Assembly (NCBI GenBank): GCA_946886725.1
Contig: CAMPJF010000025.1
Coordinates: 1-11,045, forward strand
Direction of reading: 5' to 3'
Length of the DNA stretch: 11,045 nt
From: an uncultured Candidatus Saccharibacteria bacterium
GTDB taxonomy: Bacteria > Patescibacteria > Saccharimonadia > Saccharimonadales > UBA6022
Shown here one piece after another: positions 1 to 5,162 of this stretch; position 1 is the stretch's first letter, and each line of letters opens with the position of its first letter. The notes below the pieces were generated by a model. It worked only from the letters and a program-made list of their open reading frames with translations. It was not told where the DNA came from and did not search any database. Made by a program: the position numbers and the translations under genes.

Positions 1-1
1 G

Positions 2-562
2 ATTATCTTTCCTGGAATTGACACCGCACCACTATTTGCCAGTGCCGGTATCATCGGTGTTGCAATCGGGTTTGGATCGCAAACACTCGTCAAGGATTTT
101 CTATCGGGTATCTTTATCATTTCCGAGAACCAGTACCGCGTCGGTGATATCATCGACATCAACGGCGCAACGGGCACTGTCGAGCGTATCGGGGCTCGAT
201 CAACCGTCATTCGGGACATGGACGGTAATGTACATTACTTCCCCAATGGCACCATCCAACACGTCATCAATAAAACAATGGGATACAGTATGGCCAGATT
301 TACGATCGGCGTCCACCAATCCAACGAACTTGAGGACATTATCACACTGATTAATGAAACAGGTAAAACACTAGCCAGCGAAGAGAAATGGAAAAAGAAA
401 ATCATCGATGCGCCTGCGTTTGAATCGATTGGAGAGTTTACTTCATCTACGGTCAATCTAATGATATCTGGCAAAACACAGCCCTCCGATCAATGGTCGG
501 TTACCGCAGAAATGCGCCGCCGACTACTGATTGCCTTCGAGAAAAAGAAAATACAGCTGTAG
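2..562 (+). CDS. mscS: Small-conductance mechanosensitive channel, MscS family (5' truncated)
   Basis: The reading frame is open from base 2 to the TAG at 560-562, giving 186 residues; the N-terminus lies outside the window. Visible residues 11-40 match the pore helix TM3 of MscS, with Gly/Ala packing (ASAGIIGVAIGFGSQ) and the following LVKDFLSGIFI stretch. The beta-domain follows (QYRVGDIIDINGATGTVERIGARST, then YFPNG), and then the C-terminal alpha/beta domain. MscS proteins form heptameric inner-membrane pores that open under membrane tension and release solutes during hypo-osmotic shock. The missing part should hold TM1-TM2. The C-terminus ends on a Lys-rich helix soon after the alpha/beta domain, with no added regulatory domain. 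The gene runs tail to tail into the minus-strand gene ending at 571, with an 8-bp gap and no visible terminator. Family assignment is firm; the exact subtype (YkuT/YnaI-like or other) is not resolved. Confidence 0.93.
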   Translation: MIFPGIDTAPLFASAGIIGVAIGFGSQTLVKDFLSGIFIISENQYRVGDIIDINGATGTVERIGARSTVIRDMDGNVHYFPNGTIQHVINKTMGYSMARFTIGVHQSNELEDIITLINETGKTLASEEKWKKKIIDAPAFESIGEFTSSTVNLMISGKTQPSDQWSVTAEMRRRLLIAFEKKKIQL

Positions 563-570
563 CTAATTAT

Positions 571-951
571 TTACTGTGCTGATCCAGTTGACGGCGCATC
601 GATAACTAACGCCGCATCACCCATCACATCACCGCCAAAACTATTGATAGCTGTTGCTTCGGTGGCCCGATCTTTATACATCTTGCGAAATTCATCGTAC
701 GCTTCTTTATCCATGTCGCCTGTTGGTGAGAAGCCTTTGAATACTTCCGTACGGGAGACCTGCTCGGATACGTGTTCATAGCCCGGACGACTAAGGTCCA
801 GCTGTGCTGCGCCGCTAGTGGCATATAATTTCATTGCCACAGCAACCAGCATTAAAGCAATCACAATACTTCCGCCCACCATCAGCATAAAGCGGTGCTT
901 TTGCCAGCCTGGCAAATGGTTCGCGTCTTCCACTATTTCATCTTTGTTCAT
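571..951 (-). CDS. Single-pass membrane protein of unknown function
   Basis: This 126-residue protein has a short polar N-terminus (1-20), one hydrophobic helix at about 22-43 and a soluble tail of about 80 residues. The tail is probably outside the cell, and it ends in a Gly/Ala/Ser-rich low-complexity stretch. It has no cysteine and no domain I recognise. Its ATG overlaps the TGA of the upstream gene in an ATGA arrangement (948-951), so translation is probably coupled and the two genes are co-transcribed. A GAGG about 10 nt before the ATG could serve as ribosome binding site. The neighbour is a secreted protein, so the pair may act together at the cell surface, but this is inferred only from context. 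The gene is real by operon structure and a coherent membrane topology; its function is unknown. Confidence 0.8.
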   Translation of the reverse strand: MNKDEIVEDANHLPGWQKHRFMLMVGGSIVIALMLVAVAMKLYATSGAAQLDLSRPGYEHVSEQVSRTEVFKGFSPTGDMDKEAYDEFRKMYKDRATEATAINSFGGDVMGDAALVIDAPSTGSAQ

Positions 952-1487
952 GGTTTTGTGGCCTCAAAATTCTTTGCAAGTGTGTCGACTTCGCTGCCGT
1001 ATTTCTCGATAATTTTTTGCAGCTCGACTGTCGTTTCGTGCGTTAACTGGCGCTTTCGGCGCGCATCAGCCACATTGTCATAAAAGGCTACCGGCTGATT
1101 CACGCAGTCCATCCGAATCGCTGCTGTCATTGCGATATCATACTGCTGGTACTGCGTGCGAAACCCCTGTAGTTGACGCTCGTACTCGGACGCGGTTGTT
1201 ACCAAGTTTGCCGCATCAATACGGTTTAAAACCAGACGAATATTAAATGGTGCCATTAATTTCGTGGACATTGATTCATAAATCTGCCCACGGTTAACGC
1301 GCAGCCCGGCGTCACTCGCATGGATCTGGAACAAAGTTTTCTGTGCGTCCACACAGTTAGCGCGGATACGAGCAATATGTTCGTCTGTCATCGGGAGTGT
1401 ATCCTCCGCCTGGGCTGTCGCACTATACACGAGACCACCAACTACGGTAGCCGCAACGATTGCATAAATAACGAGAATACGATTCAT
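948..1487 (-). CDS. Secreted protein of unknown function with two cysteines
   Basis: The protein has 179 residues. Residues 1-27 form a Sec-type signal peptide: Lys/Arg-poor start MNR, hydrophobic core, then SATAQA with a likely cut before Glu28. There is no lipobox cysteine, so it is probably not a lipoprotein. The mature part is mainly helical, rich in Gln, Arg and Glu. It has only two cysteines, Cys45 and Cys128, in similar settings (RANCVDAQ and RMDCVNQP), which could form a disulfide. The C-terminal third (about 141-175) looks like a coiled coil. No known family is recognised. The ATG is immediately preceded by AGAAGGA and by GATAAT at 1495-1500, so it may start its own almost leaderless transcript 26 nt after the mutY-like gene. 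Its TGA overlaps the next gene by 4 nt. Confidence 0.82.
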   Translation of the reverse strand: MNRILVIYAIVAATVVGGLVYSATAQAEDTLPMTDEHIARIRANCVDAQKTLFQIHASDAGLRVNRGQIYESMSTKLMAPFNIRLVLNRIDAANLVTTASEYERQLQGFRTQYQQYDIAMTAAIRMDCVNQPVAFYDNVADARRKRQLTHETTVELQKIIEKYGSEVDTLAKNFEATKP

Positions 1488-1494
1488 TCCTTCT

Positions 1495-1500
1495 ATTATC
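1495..1500 (-). promoter_or_regulatory. Candidate -10 box of the secreted-protein gene
   Basis: GATAAT (one mismatch to TATAAT) on the minus strand, separated by 7 nt (AGAAGGA) from the ATG at 1487. A start about 7 nt downstream would give a leader of about 1 nt. AGAAGGA could also be read as a ribosome binding site, but it touches the ATG, which is too close for normal pairing. No clear -35 box is visible. Confidence 0.4.
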
Positions 1501-1512
1501 CCCCGAAAGCAC

Positions 1513-2313
1513 CTATTTGGTCAAATGCAAGATTTCATCGGTACGCACGATTAGTCCATCAGCAATAAGTCCGTCCAATGCCCTTGTAAAACGCGGATCA
1601 TCACCATATTGCTCTTGCAGTGCACTAAACTTTGCATCTGTCCGGGAGAGGCGCTTCATCAGAAGGCCGCGCAGTTCACGCACACTACCTTTTAGGGGCG
1701 CTTGTTTTTTGTAGTGCTTGCTTTGCGTGATTTTTCCGGCGCCATTTTTCTTCAACCAAGTCCCGTAGTCCATAAGCGCCCAATAGAACTCGCGTGGATT
1801 TTCATAATCTAGCGTCTGCGCTACTATTACCTTTAGTTGCTCGTCGCTTGTTTTTTCACCATCTGGGAAGAAATGATGAAAATACACCGTACGCACATTC
1901 GTTTCGATAAACGGCGCGACCTTATTATAGGCATAGGTTAGAATTGCCCCTGCGGTTCCTGGACCGACTCCTGGCAAACTGAGTATATCGGTATATTTTT
2001 TTGGAAACGCACCGTTAAATTCTGTCGTTATTTTTTTGGCGCTATCATGGAGAAATTTGGCACGACGGTTATACCCCAGCCCACTCCACAATATCAACAC
2101 GTCAGCCAGAGGCGCATTAGCGAGCGATGTTTCATCGGGAAACTGCGCGATAAAATCATTAAACTTTGGAATAACGCGGTCGACCTGCGTCTGCTGCAGC
2201 ATCAATTCACTGACCAAGACATAGTACGGACGGGTGTCGGTGCGCCATGGCATATCGCGATACAACCGACGTCCATTTTCCCAAATAATTTCCTGAAACT
2301 CTTCTTTGCTCAC
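1513..2313 (-). CDS. mutY: HhH-GPD DNA glycosylase, MutY-like, cysteine-free short form
   Basis: This 266-residue protein belongs to the helix-hairpin-helix-GPD superfamily of base-excision DNA glycosylases. MutY removes adenine opposite 8-oxoguanine. The MutY signature SELMLQQTQVDRVIPKF (35-51) is present, with Glu36 at the catalytic general-acid position. WSGLGYNRRAKFLH (76-89) and the hairpin LPGVGPGTAGAI (113-124) also match well. Three departures stand out. The motif that carries the catalytic Asp in E. coli MutY (LDGNV) reads IETNV, placing Glu137 there. The four-cysteine [4Fe-4S] loop expected after MDYGTW (181-186) is replaced by a Lys-rich stretch, and the protein has no cysteine at all. 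The Nudix-like C-terminal domain is missing; instead there are about 60 residues (206-266) resembling a small winged-helix. The start is GTG. The gene diverges from msrA. Base specificity is not certain. Confidence 0.85.
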   Translation of the reverse strand: MSKEEFQEIIWENGRRLYRDMPWRTDTRPYYVLVSELMLQQTQVDRVIPKFNDFIAQFPDETSLANAPLADVLILWSGLGYNRRAKFLHDSAKKITTEFNGAFPKKYTDILSLPGVGPGTAGAILTYAYNKVAPFIETNVRTVYFHHFFPDGEKTSDEQLKVIVAQTLDYENPREFYWALMDYGTWLKKNGAGKITQSKHYKKQAPLKGSVRELRGLLMKRLSRTDAKFSALQEQYGDDPRFTRALDGLIADGLIVRTDEILHLTK

Positions 2314-2319
2314 TTCTCT

Positions 2320-2325
2320 AGTATA
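2320..2325 (-). promoter_or_regulatory. -10 box of the mutY-like gene; predicted leaderless start
   Basis: TATACT on the minus strand is followed by 6 nt (AGAGAA) and the GTG start at 2313. A transcript starting at the usual distance would begin on the G of GTG, so the mRNA should be leaderless. AGAGAA directly abuts the start and is too close for a Shine-Dalgarno helix. A TTGTCA at 2345-2350 on the minus strand is a possible -35, but with a long 19-nt spacer. Confidence 0.6.
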
Positions 2326-2331
2326 ACGGCG

Positions 2332-2337
2332 TATAAT
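2332..2337 (+). promoter_or_regulatory. -10 box of msrA; predicted leaderless start
   Basis: A perfect TATAAT is followed by 6 nt (AAAGTT) and the ATG of msrA at 2344, so transcription is expected to begin on the A of ATG. No Shine-Dalgarno sequence precedes this ATG. The box lies 6 bp from the opposing mutY -10 box, so the two polymerase footprints overlap and the promoters should compete. No good -35 is seen at a 16-18 nt spacing. Confidence 0.65.
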
Positions 2338-2343
2338 AAAGTT

Positions 2344-2865
2344 ATGACAAAATATGTTTTAGGCGGCGGGTGTTTTTGGTGTCTAGACGCAGTATATGCA
2401 CAGCTTCGTGGTGTCATGAAAGTAGAGAGCGGCTATGCTGGAGGTCAAGGCCGGCCTAATTACTGGCGCGTTGTTACCGGAGGCACAGGCCACGCTGAAG
2501 TTGTCCAGGTGTATTTTGATGAAACAGTACTACCAAGCGACGTCATTTTAGATATCTTTTTTCTGATTCATGATCCTACCAGCCTCAACAAACAGGGTGC
2601 CGACGAAGGTACGCAGTATCGCTCAACGATGATGTATGCAAATAGCCAGCAAAAGGCCGATTTCGAAGCGGCGCGTGACCGCGCACAAATGATCTGGAAT
2701 CAACCTATCGTAACCGAAATCGTTCCGCTCGATACATTTTACATTGGCGAAAATGAACACCAAGATTATTACAAAAAGAACACCGAAGCTGGTTACTGCC
2801 AGATTGTTATCGATCCAAAAATAAGCAGTGTCAAACAAACATACACTAAGTGGTTCAAGGACTAA
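2344..2865 (+). CDS. msrA: Peptide methionine (S)-S-oxide reductase MsrA
   Basis: This 173-residue enzyme reduces the S epimer of methionine sulfoxide in proteins and free methionine. The hallmark GGGCFWCLDAVY is at residues 7-18, with nucleophilic Cys10 and nearby Cys13. SGYAGG (29-34), GGTGHAEVVQV (46-56, with the conserved Glu52), HDPTSLNKQGADEGTQYRS (76-94) and a C-terminal GYCQIVIDPK (150-159) complete the family pattern. Cys152 is a candidate resolving cysteine. The length is typical of a stand-alone MsrA with no fused MsrB. The frame is open further upstream to 2047, but that stretch lies inside the mutY gene on the other strand. The ATG at 2344 gives the canonical N-terminus and follows TATAAT by 6 nt. 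It diverges from a repair glycosylase, which suggests a shared oxidative-damage theme (inference). Confidence 0.97.
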   Translation: MTKYVLGGGCFWCLDAVYAQLRGVMKVESGYAGGQGRPNYWRVVTGGTGHAEVVQVYFDETVLPSDVILDIFFLIHDPTSLNKQGADEGTQYRSTMMYANSQQKADFEAARDRAQMIWNQPIVTEIVPLDTFYIGENEHQDYYKKNTEAGYCQIVIDPKISSVKQTYTKWFKD

Positions 2866-2874
2866 TCAGACAAA

Positions 2875-2905
2875 TAAAATAACCACCGAAAAGGTGGTTA
2901 TTTTA
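2875..2905. terminator. Bidirectional Rho-independent terminator between msrA and ytxH-1
   Basis: A perfect 13-bp stem pairs 2875-2887 (TAAAATAACCACC) with 2893-2905, closed by a GAAAA loop. The outer A/T pairs supply a U-tract in either direction, so it can end both msrA (10 nt after its stop) and the opposing YtxH-like gene. Confidence 0.93.
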
Positions 2906-2920
2906 TGTAATTTCACTATA

Positions 2921-3301
2921 CTACTTTAAATGCGTTTTCGCGTCTTTTTTGACTTGTTTTGCGGTACGCTTTGCGTCAGTCGCAACCCGTTTCGCACGAA
3001 CTTTTGCTTCGCCACCGAGCTTCTTTGCTTCAGTTGCGACAACTTTCGCTGACGTACGTGCGCTTTTTGCCATATCAGCAGCTTCACCCTTGGCGCGCTT
3101 GGCGCTAGTTTTGACAGTTTCTAAACCTTCACTGCCGATTTCTTTTGCAAGATCAGCTTGCTCTTCTGCGTACTTTTTCGCTTCTTTGGCTTTATTCTTT
3201 AGATCCTCGCGGGTTTCTTTACCACATTTTGGTGCAAGTAAAATTCCTGCTACAAATCCGGTTGCCGCTAGCGTGATAACTTTTAGTAATGCTTTACTCA
3301 T
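2921..3301 (-). CDS. YtxH-like membrane-anchored Lys/Ala-rich helical protein (copy 1)
   Basis: This 126-residue protein has an N-terminal hydrophobic segment (about 5-24) followed by the YtxH-family signature GFVAGILLAPKCGKETRED (15-33). The rest, residues 34-126, is one long Ala/Lys-rich helix with repeated AK.A and AKR patterns. It resembles LEA-like or apolipoprotein-like amphipathic helices and becomes strongly basic toward the C-terminus. YtxH proteins are small, often stress-linked envelope proteins of unclear mechanism. Cys26 replaces the Ser found in copy 2 (4776-5138). An AAGGA about 12 nt before the ATG serves as ribosome binding site. It sits 24 nt after a small TM-protein gene, the same order and spacing as in copy 2. 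The basic tail could bind lipid, nucleic acid or cell-wall polymer; none of these is shown by sequence. Confidence 0.85.
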   Translation of the reverse strand: MSKALLKVITLAATGFVAGILLAPKCGKETREDLKNKAKEAKKYAEEQADLAKEIGSEGLETVKTSAKRAKGEAADMAKSARTSAKVVATEAKKLGGEAKVRAKRVATDAKRTAKQVKKDAKTHLK

Positions 3302-3325
3302 AATAATGTAATTCCTTTTCTTAAT

Positions 3326-3541
3326 TTATTTACGAAATAGATTGAAAACTTGGCCGATTACTTTTGCCGGCGTAAGCCATTCGCTCGCCTGGGCGATATT
3401 CTGCAGTACCGATTCAAGATTCTGCGCCATTTTGCGAAGCTTTAAAAGAATCGCAATAATAACCGCCAACATGACAAGTACGATACCTGATAGTAAGCTA
3501 ACGATAATCGTAAGCAAGGTGATTACTGTCTGTGTATCCAT
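3326..3541 (-). CDS. Small single-TM protein, YtxG/DUF948-like layout (copy 1)
   Basis: This 71-residue protein has a long hydrophobic helix at about 6-33, then KLRKMAQNLESVLQNIAQASEWLTPAKVIGQVFNLFRK, a basic amphipathic helix ending in a short tail. It aligns without gaps to the protein at 5163-5378, with about 33 of 71 residues identical. Conserved points include ITLLT, the K..KM boundary and EW..PAK. The layout, with an N-terminal membrane helix, a short coiled-coil and ytxH next door, recalls the Bacillus ytxG-ytxH pair, where YtxG is a DUF948 protein. That link is inference. AAGGA lies about 12 nt before the ATG, and a separate promoter is visible at 3593-3621. It is probably co-transcribed with the YtxH-like gene downstream. 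Confidence 0.82.
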   Translation of the reverse strand: MDTQTVITLLTIIVSLLSGIVLVMLAVIIAILLKLRKMAQNLESVLQNIAQASEWLTPAKVIGQVFNLFRK

Positions 3542-3592
3542 TATAGTGTAGTCCTTTTATTGTATTTTTGTTTGTGATTGTGTAACTTTTAT

Positions 3593-3621
3593 ATATTAGC
3601 ATAAACTTGATAAATATGCAA
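3593..3621 (-). promoter_or_regulatory. Sigma-70-type promoter of cassette copy 1
   Basis: On the minus strand TTGCAT (3616-3621) and TAATAT (3593-3598) are separated by exactly 17 nt. A start near 3586 would give a leader of about 45 nt containing the AAGGA of the small TM-protein gene. The region between the TM2 gene and this cassette (3542-3637) is very A/T rich and holds no other clear feature. Confidence 0.6.
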
Positions 3622-3637
3622 GTATACAATTACGTGC

Positions 3638-4123
3638 TTAGAGACTCAGACTTTCAAAACCTTGCACATCCGTCGGCGAAAGACCGCCTGGTAATAAATT
3701 TTCCAGACCATTCGGCCCTTGATTTAACACATTCATCACAAACTCACTGATAGCATATATCGCAACCCCACCCGTAATCAATACAATCGCCCCCGATGCA
3801 ACGGCAAATAAGATTACTGTTTTAACTGCAAATTTTTTATAGCGTGCATATTCCCGCATTGGGCGCCCCGAACTGTCAGTCATCGATCCAGACATGATTA
3901 ACACCAAATCAATGATAACCCACACACCAAACCCACCAAAAGTAAGCAGCTTGGCTATGCCAGTGCCGATTTTTCCTAAGTAAAATCGATCGACACCAAA
4001 TGTTCCCCATAAGAAACTTAAAAAGAATACAGCCAAAAAATGTCGCTGCTGCAGATCTGACGACGCGTCAGTATCCGATAGAATAACGGTAGCAGTGCTC
4101 TGATCTTGTTCCTTATTTTGCAT
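3638..4123 (-). CDS. TM2-domain membrane protein
   Basis: From the ATG at 4123 this is a 161-residue protein. A polar N-terminus (1-27) leads to a TM2 domain at about 28-78. The domain has two hydrophobic helices joined by the typical FGVDRFYLGKIGTGIAKLLTFGGFGVW motif (42-68) and ends in IDLVLIMSG. A third helix spans about 99-128, followed by a tail with GPNG, LLPGG and LSPTD. TM2 domains are found across bacteria and animals without a settled biochemical role. The frame stays open to an ATG at 4222, but that extension overlaps the hydrolase gene by 85 nt. I prefer 4123 because TATAAT plus 6 nt precedes it, and because translation then begins just after the hydrolase stop. The gene lies between the two small-TM/YtxH cassettes. 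Confidence 0.85.
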   Translation of the reverse strand: MQNKEQDQSTATVILSDTDASSDLQQRHFLAVFFLSFLWGTFGVDRFYLGKIGTGIAKLLTFGGFGVWVIIDLVLIMSGSMTDSSGRPMREYARYKKFAVKTVILFAVASGAIVLITGGVAIYAISEFVMNVLNQGPNGLENLLPGGLSPTDVQGFESLSL

Positions 4124-4129
4124 ATGCTT

Positions 4130-4135
4130 ATTATA
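4130..4135 (-). promoter_or_regulatory. -10 box of the TM2 gene; predicted leaderless start
   Basis: A perfect TATAAT on the minus strand, then 6 nt (AAGCAT), then ATG at 4123. The box falls in the 14-nt gap after the hydrolase stop. The surrounding CGTATAATAA is identical to that at msrA. It supports the shorter TM2 start and transcription independent of the hydrolase gene. Confidence 0.6.
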
Positions 4136-4137
4136 CG

Positions 4138-4713
4138 CTAGTTGCGCTTTGCCAAGTGCGTAATATAGGCCGCGAATATCGTCAAGCATACCGTAATCGT
4201 AAATAAGTGACCGACAGACCATACGCGGTAATTATTTGCACCGATGATACGTGAACTATCCACCCTAACAACAGCATCCGATAGTGCCGACAACGTATAC
4301 ATTTGCCGTTTACGATCAGAGCTGATAGCTCGCAGTGACGCATCAACCCGCTGGCGCGAAATTGCAAACGCCGGACTGCGCTGTAGCGTCTTTTGTGCGA
4401 CAGGTGTCGAGGACCTATTTACACCAGCGATCGTTATCATATTTGCCACGGTTGGGTGCGCTGCGAATAAGTTAATCGCCATGCTCGCGCCCGCACTCTC
4501 CCCCACCAAAGTGACGTGGTGACGATCAGCGGCCGCGTTGGTGATTATCTTGCTGACTCGTGCGTAACGATCAGCGTATGTTCCACCCGCATACCAGTTC
4601 ATCGGCACAAGCACTGCACTGACGCCAAAAAAAGACCACAGTTTTAAAGCTTTGCGGCGGTACACATCATATGCATCACCGAGACCTGGAATATATATAA
4701 TCGTATGTTTCAT
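4138..4713 (-). CDS. Alpha/beta-hydrolase-fold protein
   Basis: This 191-residue protein is probably a cytoplasmic serine esterase or acyl hydrolase. It begins with a beta strand and an oxyanion-type loop IYIPGLGD (6-13). The nucleophile elbow is VGESAGAS (70-77, Ser73), a G-x-S-x-G motif. Asp146 in SALSDAVVRVDSS and His169 in WSVGHLF occupy the expected acid and base positions, so the catalytic triad looks complete. The lid region is minimal. No signal peptide is seen. The ATG is preceded by TATTTT and 5 nt with no Shine-Dalgarno sequence, and an 11-bp hairpin (4726-4754) lies just upstream. It is followed by the TM2 gene. The substrate cannot be told from the sequence. Confidence 0.85.
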   Translation of the reverse strand: MKHTIIYIPGLGDAYDVYRRKALKLWSFFGVSAVLVPMNWYAGGTYADRYARVSKIITNAAADRHHVTLVGESAGASMAINLFAAHPTVANMITIAGVNRSSTPVAQKTLQRSPAFAISRQRVDASLRAISSDRKRQMYTLSALSDAVVRVDSSRIIGANNYRVWSVGHLFTITVCLTIFAAYITHLAKRN

Positions 4714-4725
4714 ATCTTAAAATAG

Positions 4726-4754
4726 CAGTCAGTCGCACGGTAAGCGACTGACTG
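4726..4754 (-). terminator. Hairpin between ytxH copy 2 and the hydrolase gene
   Basis: A perfect 11-bp stem pairs CAGTCAGTCGC (4726-4736) with GCGACTGACTG (4744-4754) around a 7-nt loop. Read on the minus strand it follows the YtxH-like stop by 21 nt and is trailed by CTATTTT, a modest U-tract, so it is a likely Rho-independent terminator of cassette copy 2. The TATTTT could also serve as -10 for the hydrolase gene. Confidence 0.7.
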
Positions 4755-4775
4755 ATTAGTAATATGCCCCATTAA

Positions 4776-5138
4776 TTAGCCGAGGCGCTTTTTATCAAGG
4801 TCTGCCTGCATTTCTTGCTCGACAGTACTGCTAACCTTGCCAGAAGCGCGGTCTGTACGAGTTTTCGCCTCGTGCATCATGTCTTTTTCTTCGTTCATTA
4901 CCTTGCCAAAACGACGTTTGGTGCTATCAGCGAATTCAGACACTTCAGAGCCAACATCTTTCTGAATCTTGTGCATACTTTCTTTCATATGCGCTGCTTT
5001 GTCGGAAGCAGCTTTTTTTGCATCATGAGCTTTGTCGATGATATCTTGGCGAGTTTCCTTACCGCTTTTAGGTGCAAGTAACATTCCTGCAATAAAGCCT
5101 GCAGCGGCGACGGCGACAACGTTTGCTCCTTTACCCAT
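4776..5138 (-). CDS. YtxH-like membrane-anchored helical protein (copy 2)
   Basis: This 120-residue protein has a hydrophobic start (about 5-22) and the YtxH signature GFIAGMLLAPKSGKETRQD (14-32). A long charged helical region follows, including AHDAKKAASDKAAHMKES and TVEQEMQADLDKK, with coiled-coil character and mixed charge. The first 35 residues are closely similar to copy 1 (2921-3301), but the tails have diverged: this one is richer in Met, Glu and Asp, while copy 1 is Lys/Ala-rich. A good AGGAG ribosome binding site lies 8 nt before the ATG. The gene follows a small TM-protein gene by 24 nt, as in copy 1. A role in envelope stress or cell-surface organisation is likely from family context, but no enzymatic motif is present. 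Confidence 0.87.
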   Translation of the reverse strand: MGKGANVVAVAAAGFIAGMLLAPKSGKETRQDIIDKAHDAKKAASDKAAHMKESMHKIQKDVGSEVSEFADSTKRRFGKVMNEEKDMMHEAKTRTDRASGKVSSTVEQEMQADLDKKRLG

Positions 5139-5162
5139 AATAGCTCTCCTTTTTTGAATTAA

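Noticed and set aside
18..350. Open frame of 110 codons on the plus strand.
   Set aside because: It lies inside the MscS gene in another frame; only the frame from base 2 carries the conserved pore and beta-domain motifs.
2047..2343. A 99-residue N-terminal extension of MsrA.
   Set aside because: This stretch is antisense to the mutY-like coding region, its translation resembles no MsrA part, and the canonical MsrA N-terminus begins at 2344 right after a -10 box.
2949..3311. Plus-strand open frame of 120 codons opposite the YtxH-like copy 1.
   Set aside because: It is a shadow of the Lys/Ala-rich codons, which read as Phe/Ala/Ser on the opposite strand; there is no ribosome binding site or family pattern.
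4815..5081. Plus-strand open frame of 88 codons opposite the YtxH-like copy 2.
   Set aside because: It is antisense to a gene with clear YtxH motifs and a Shine-Dalgarno site, and has no support of its own.
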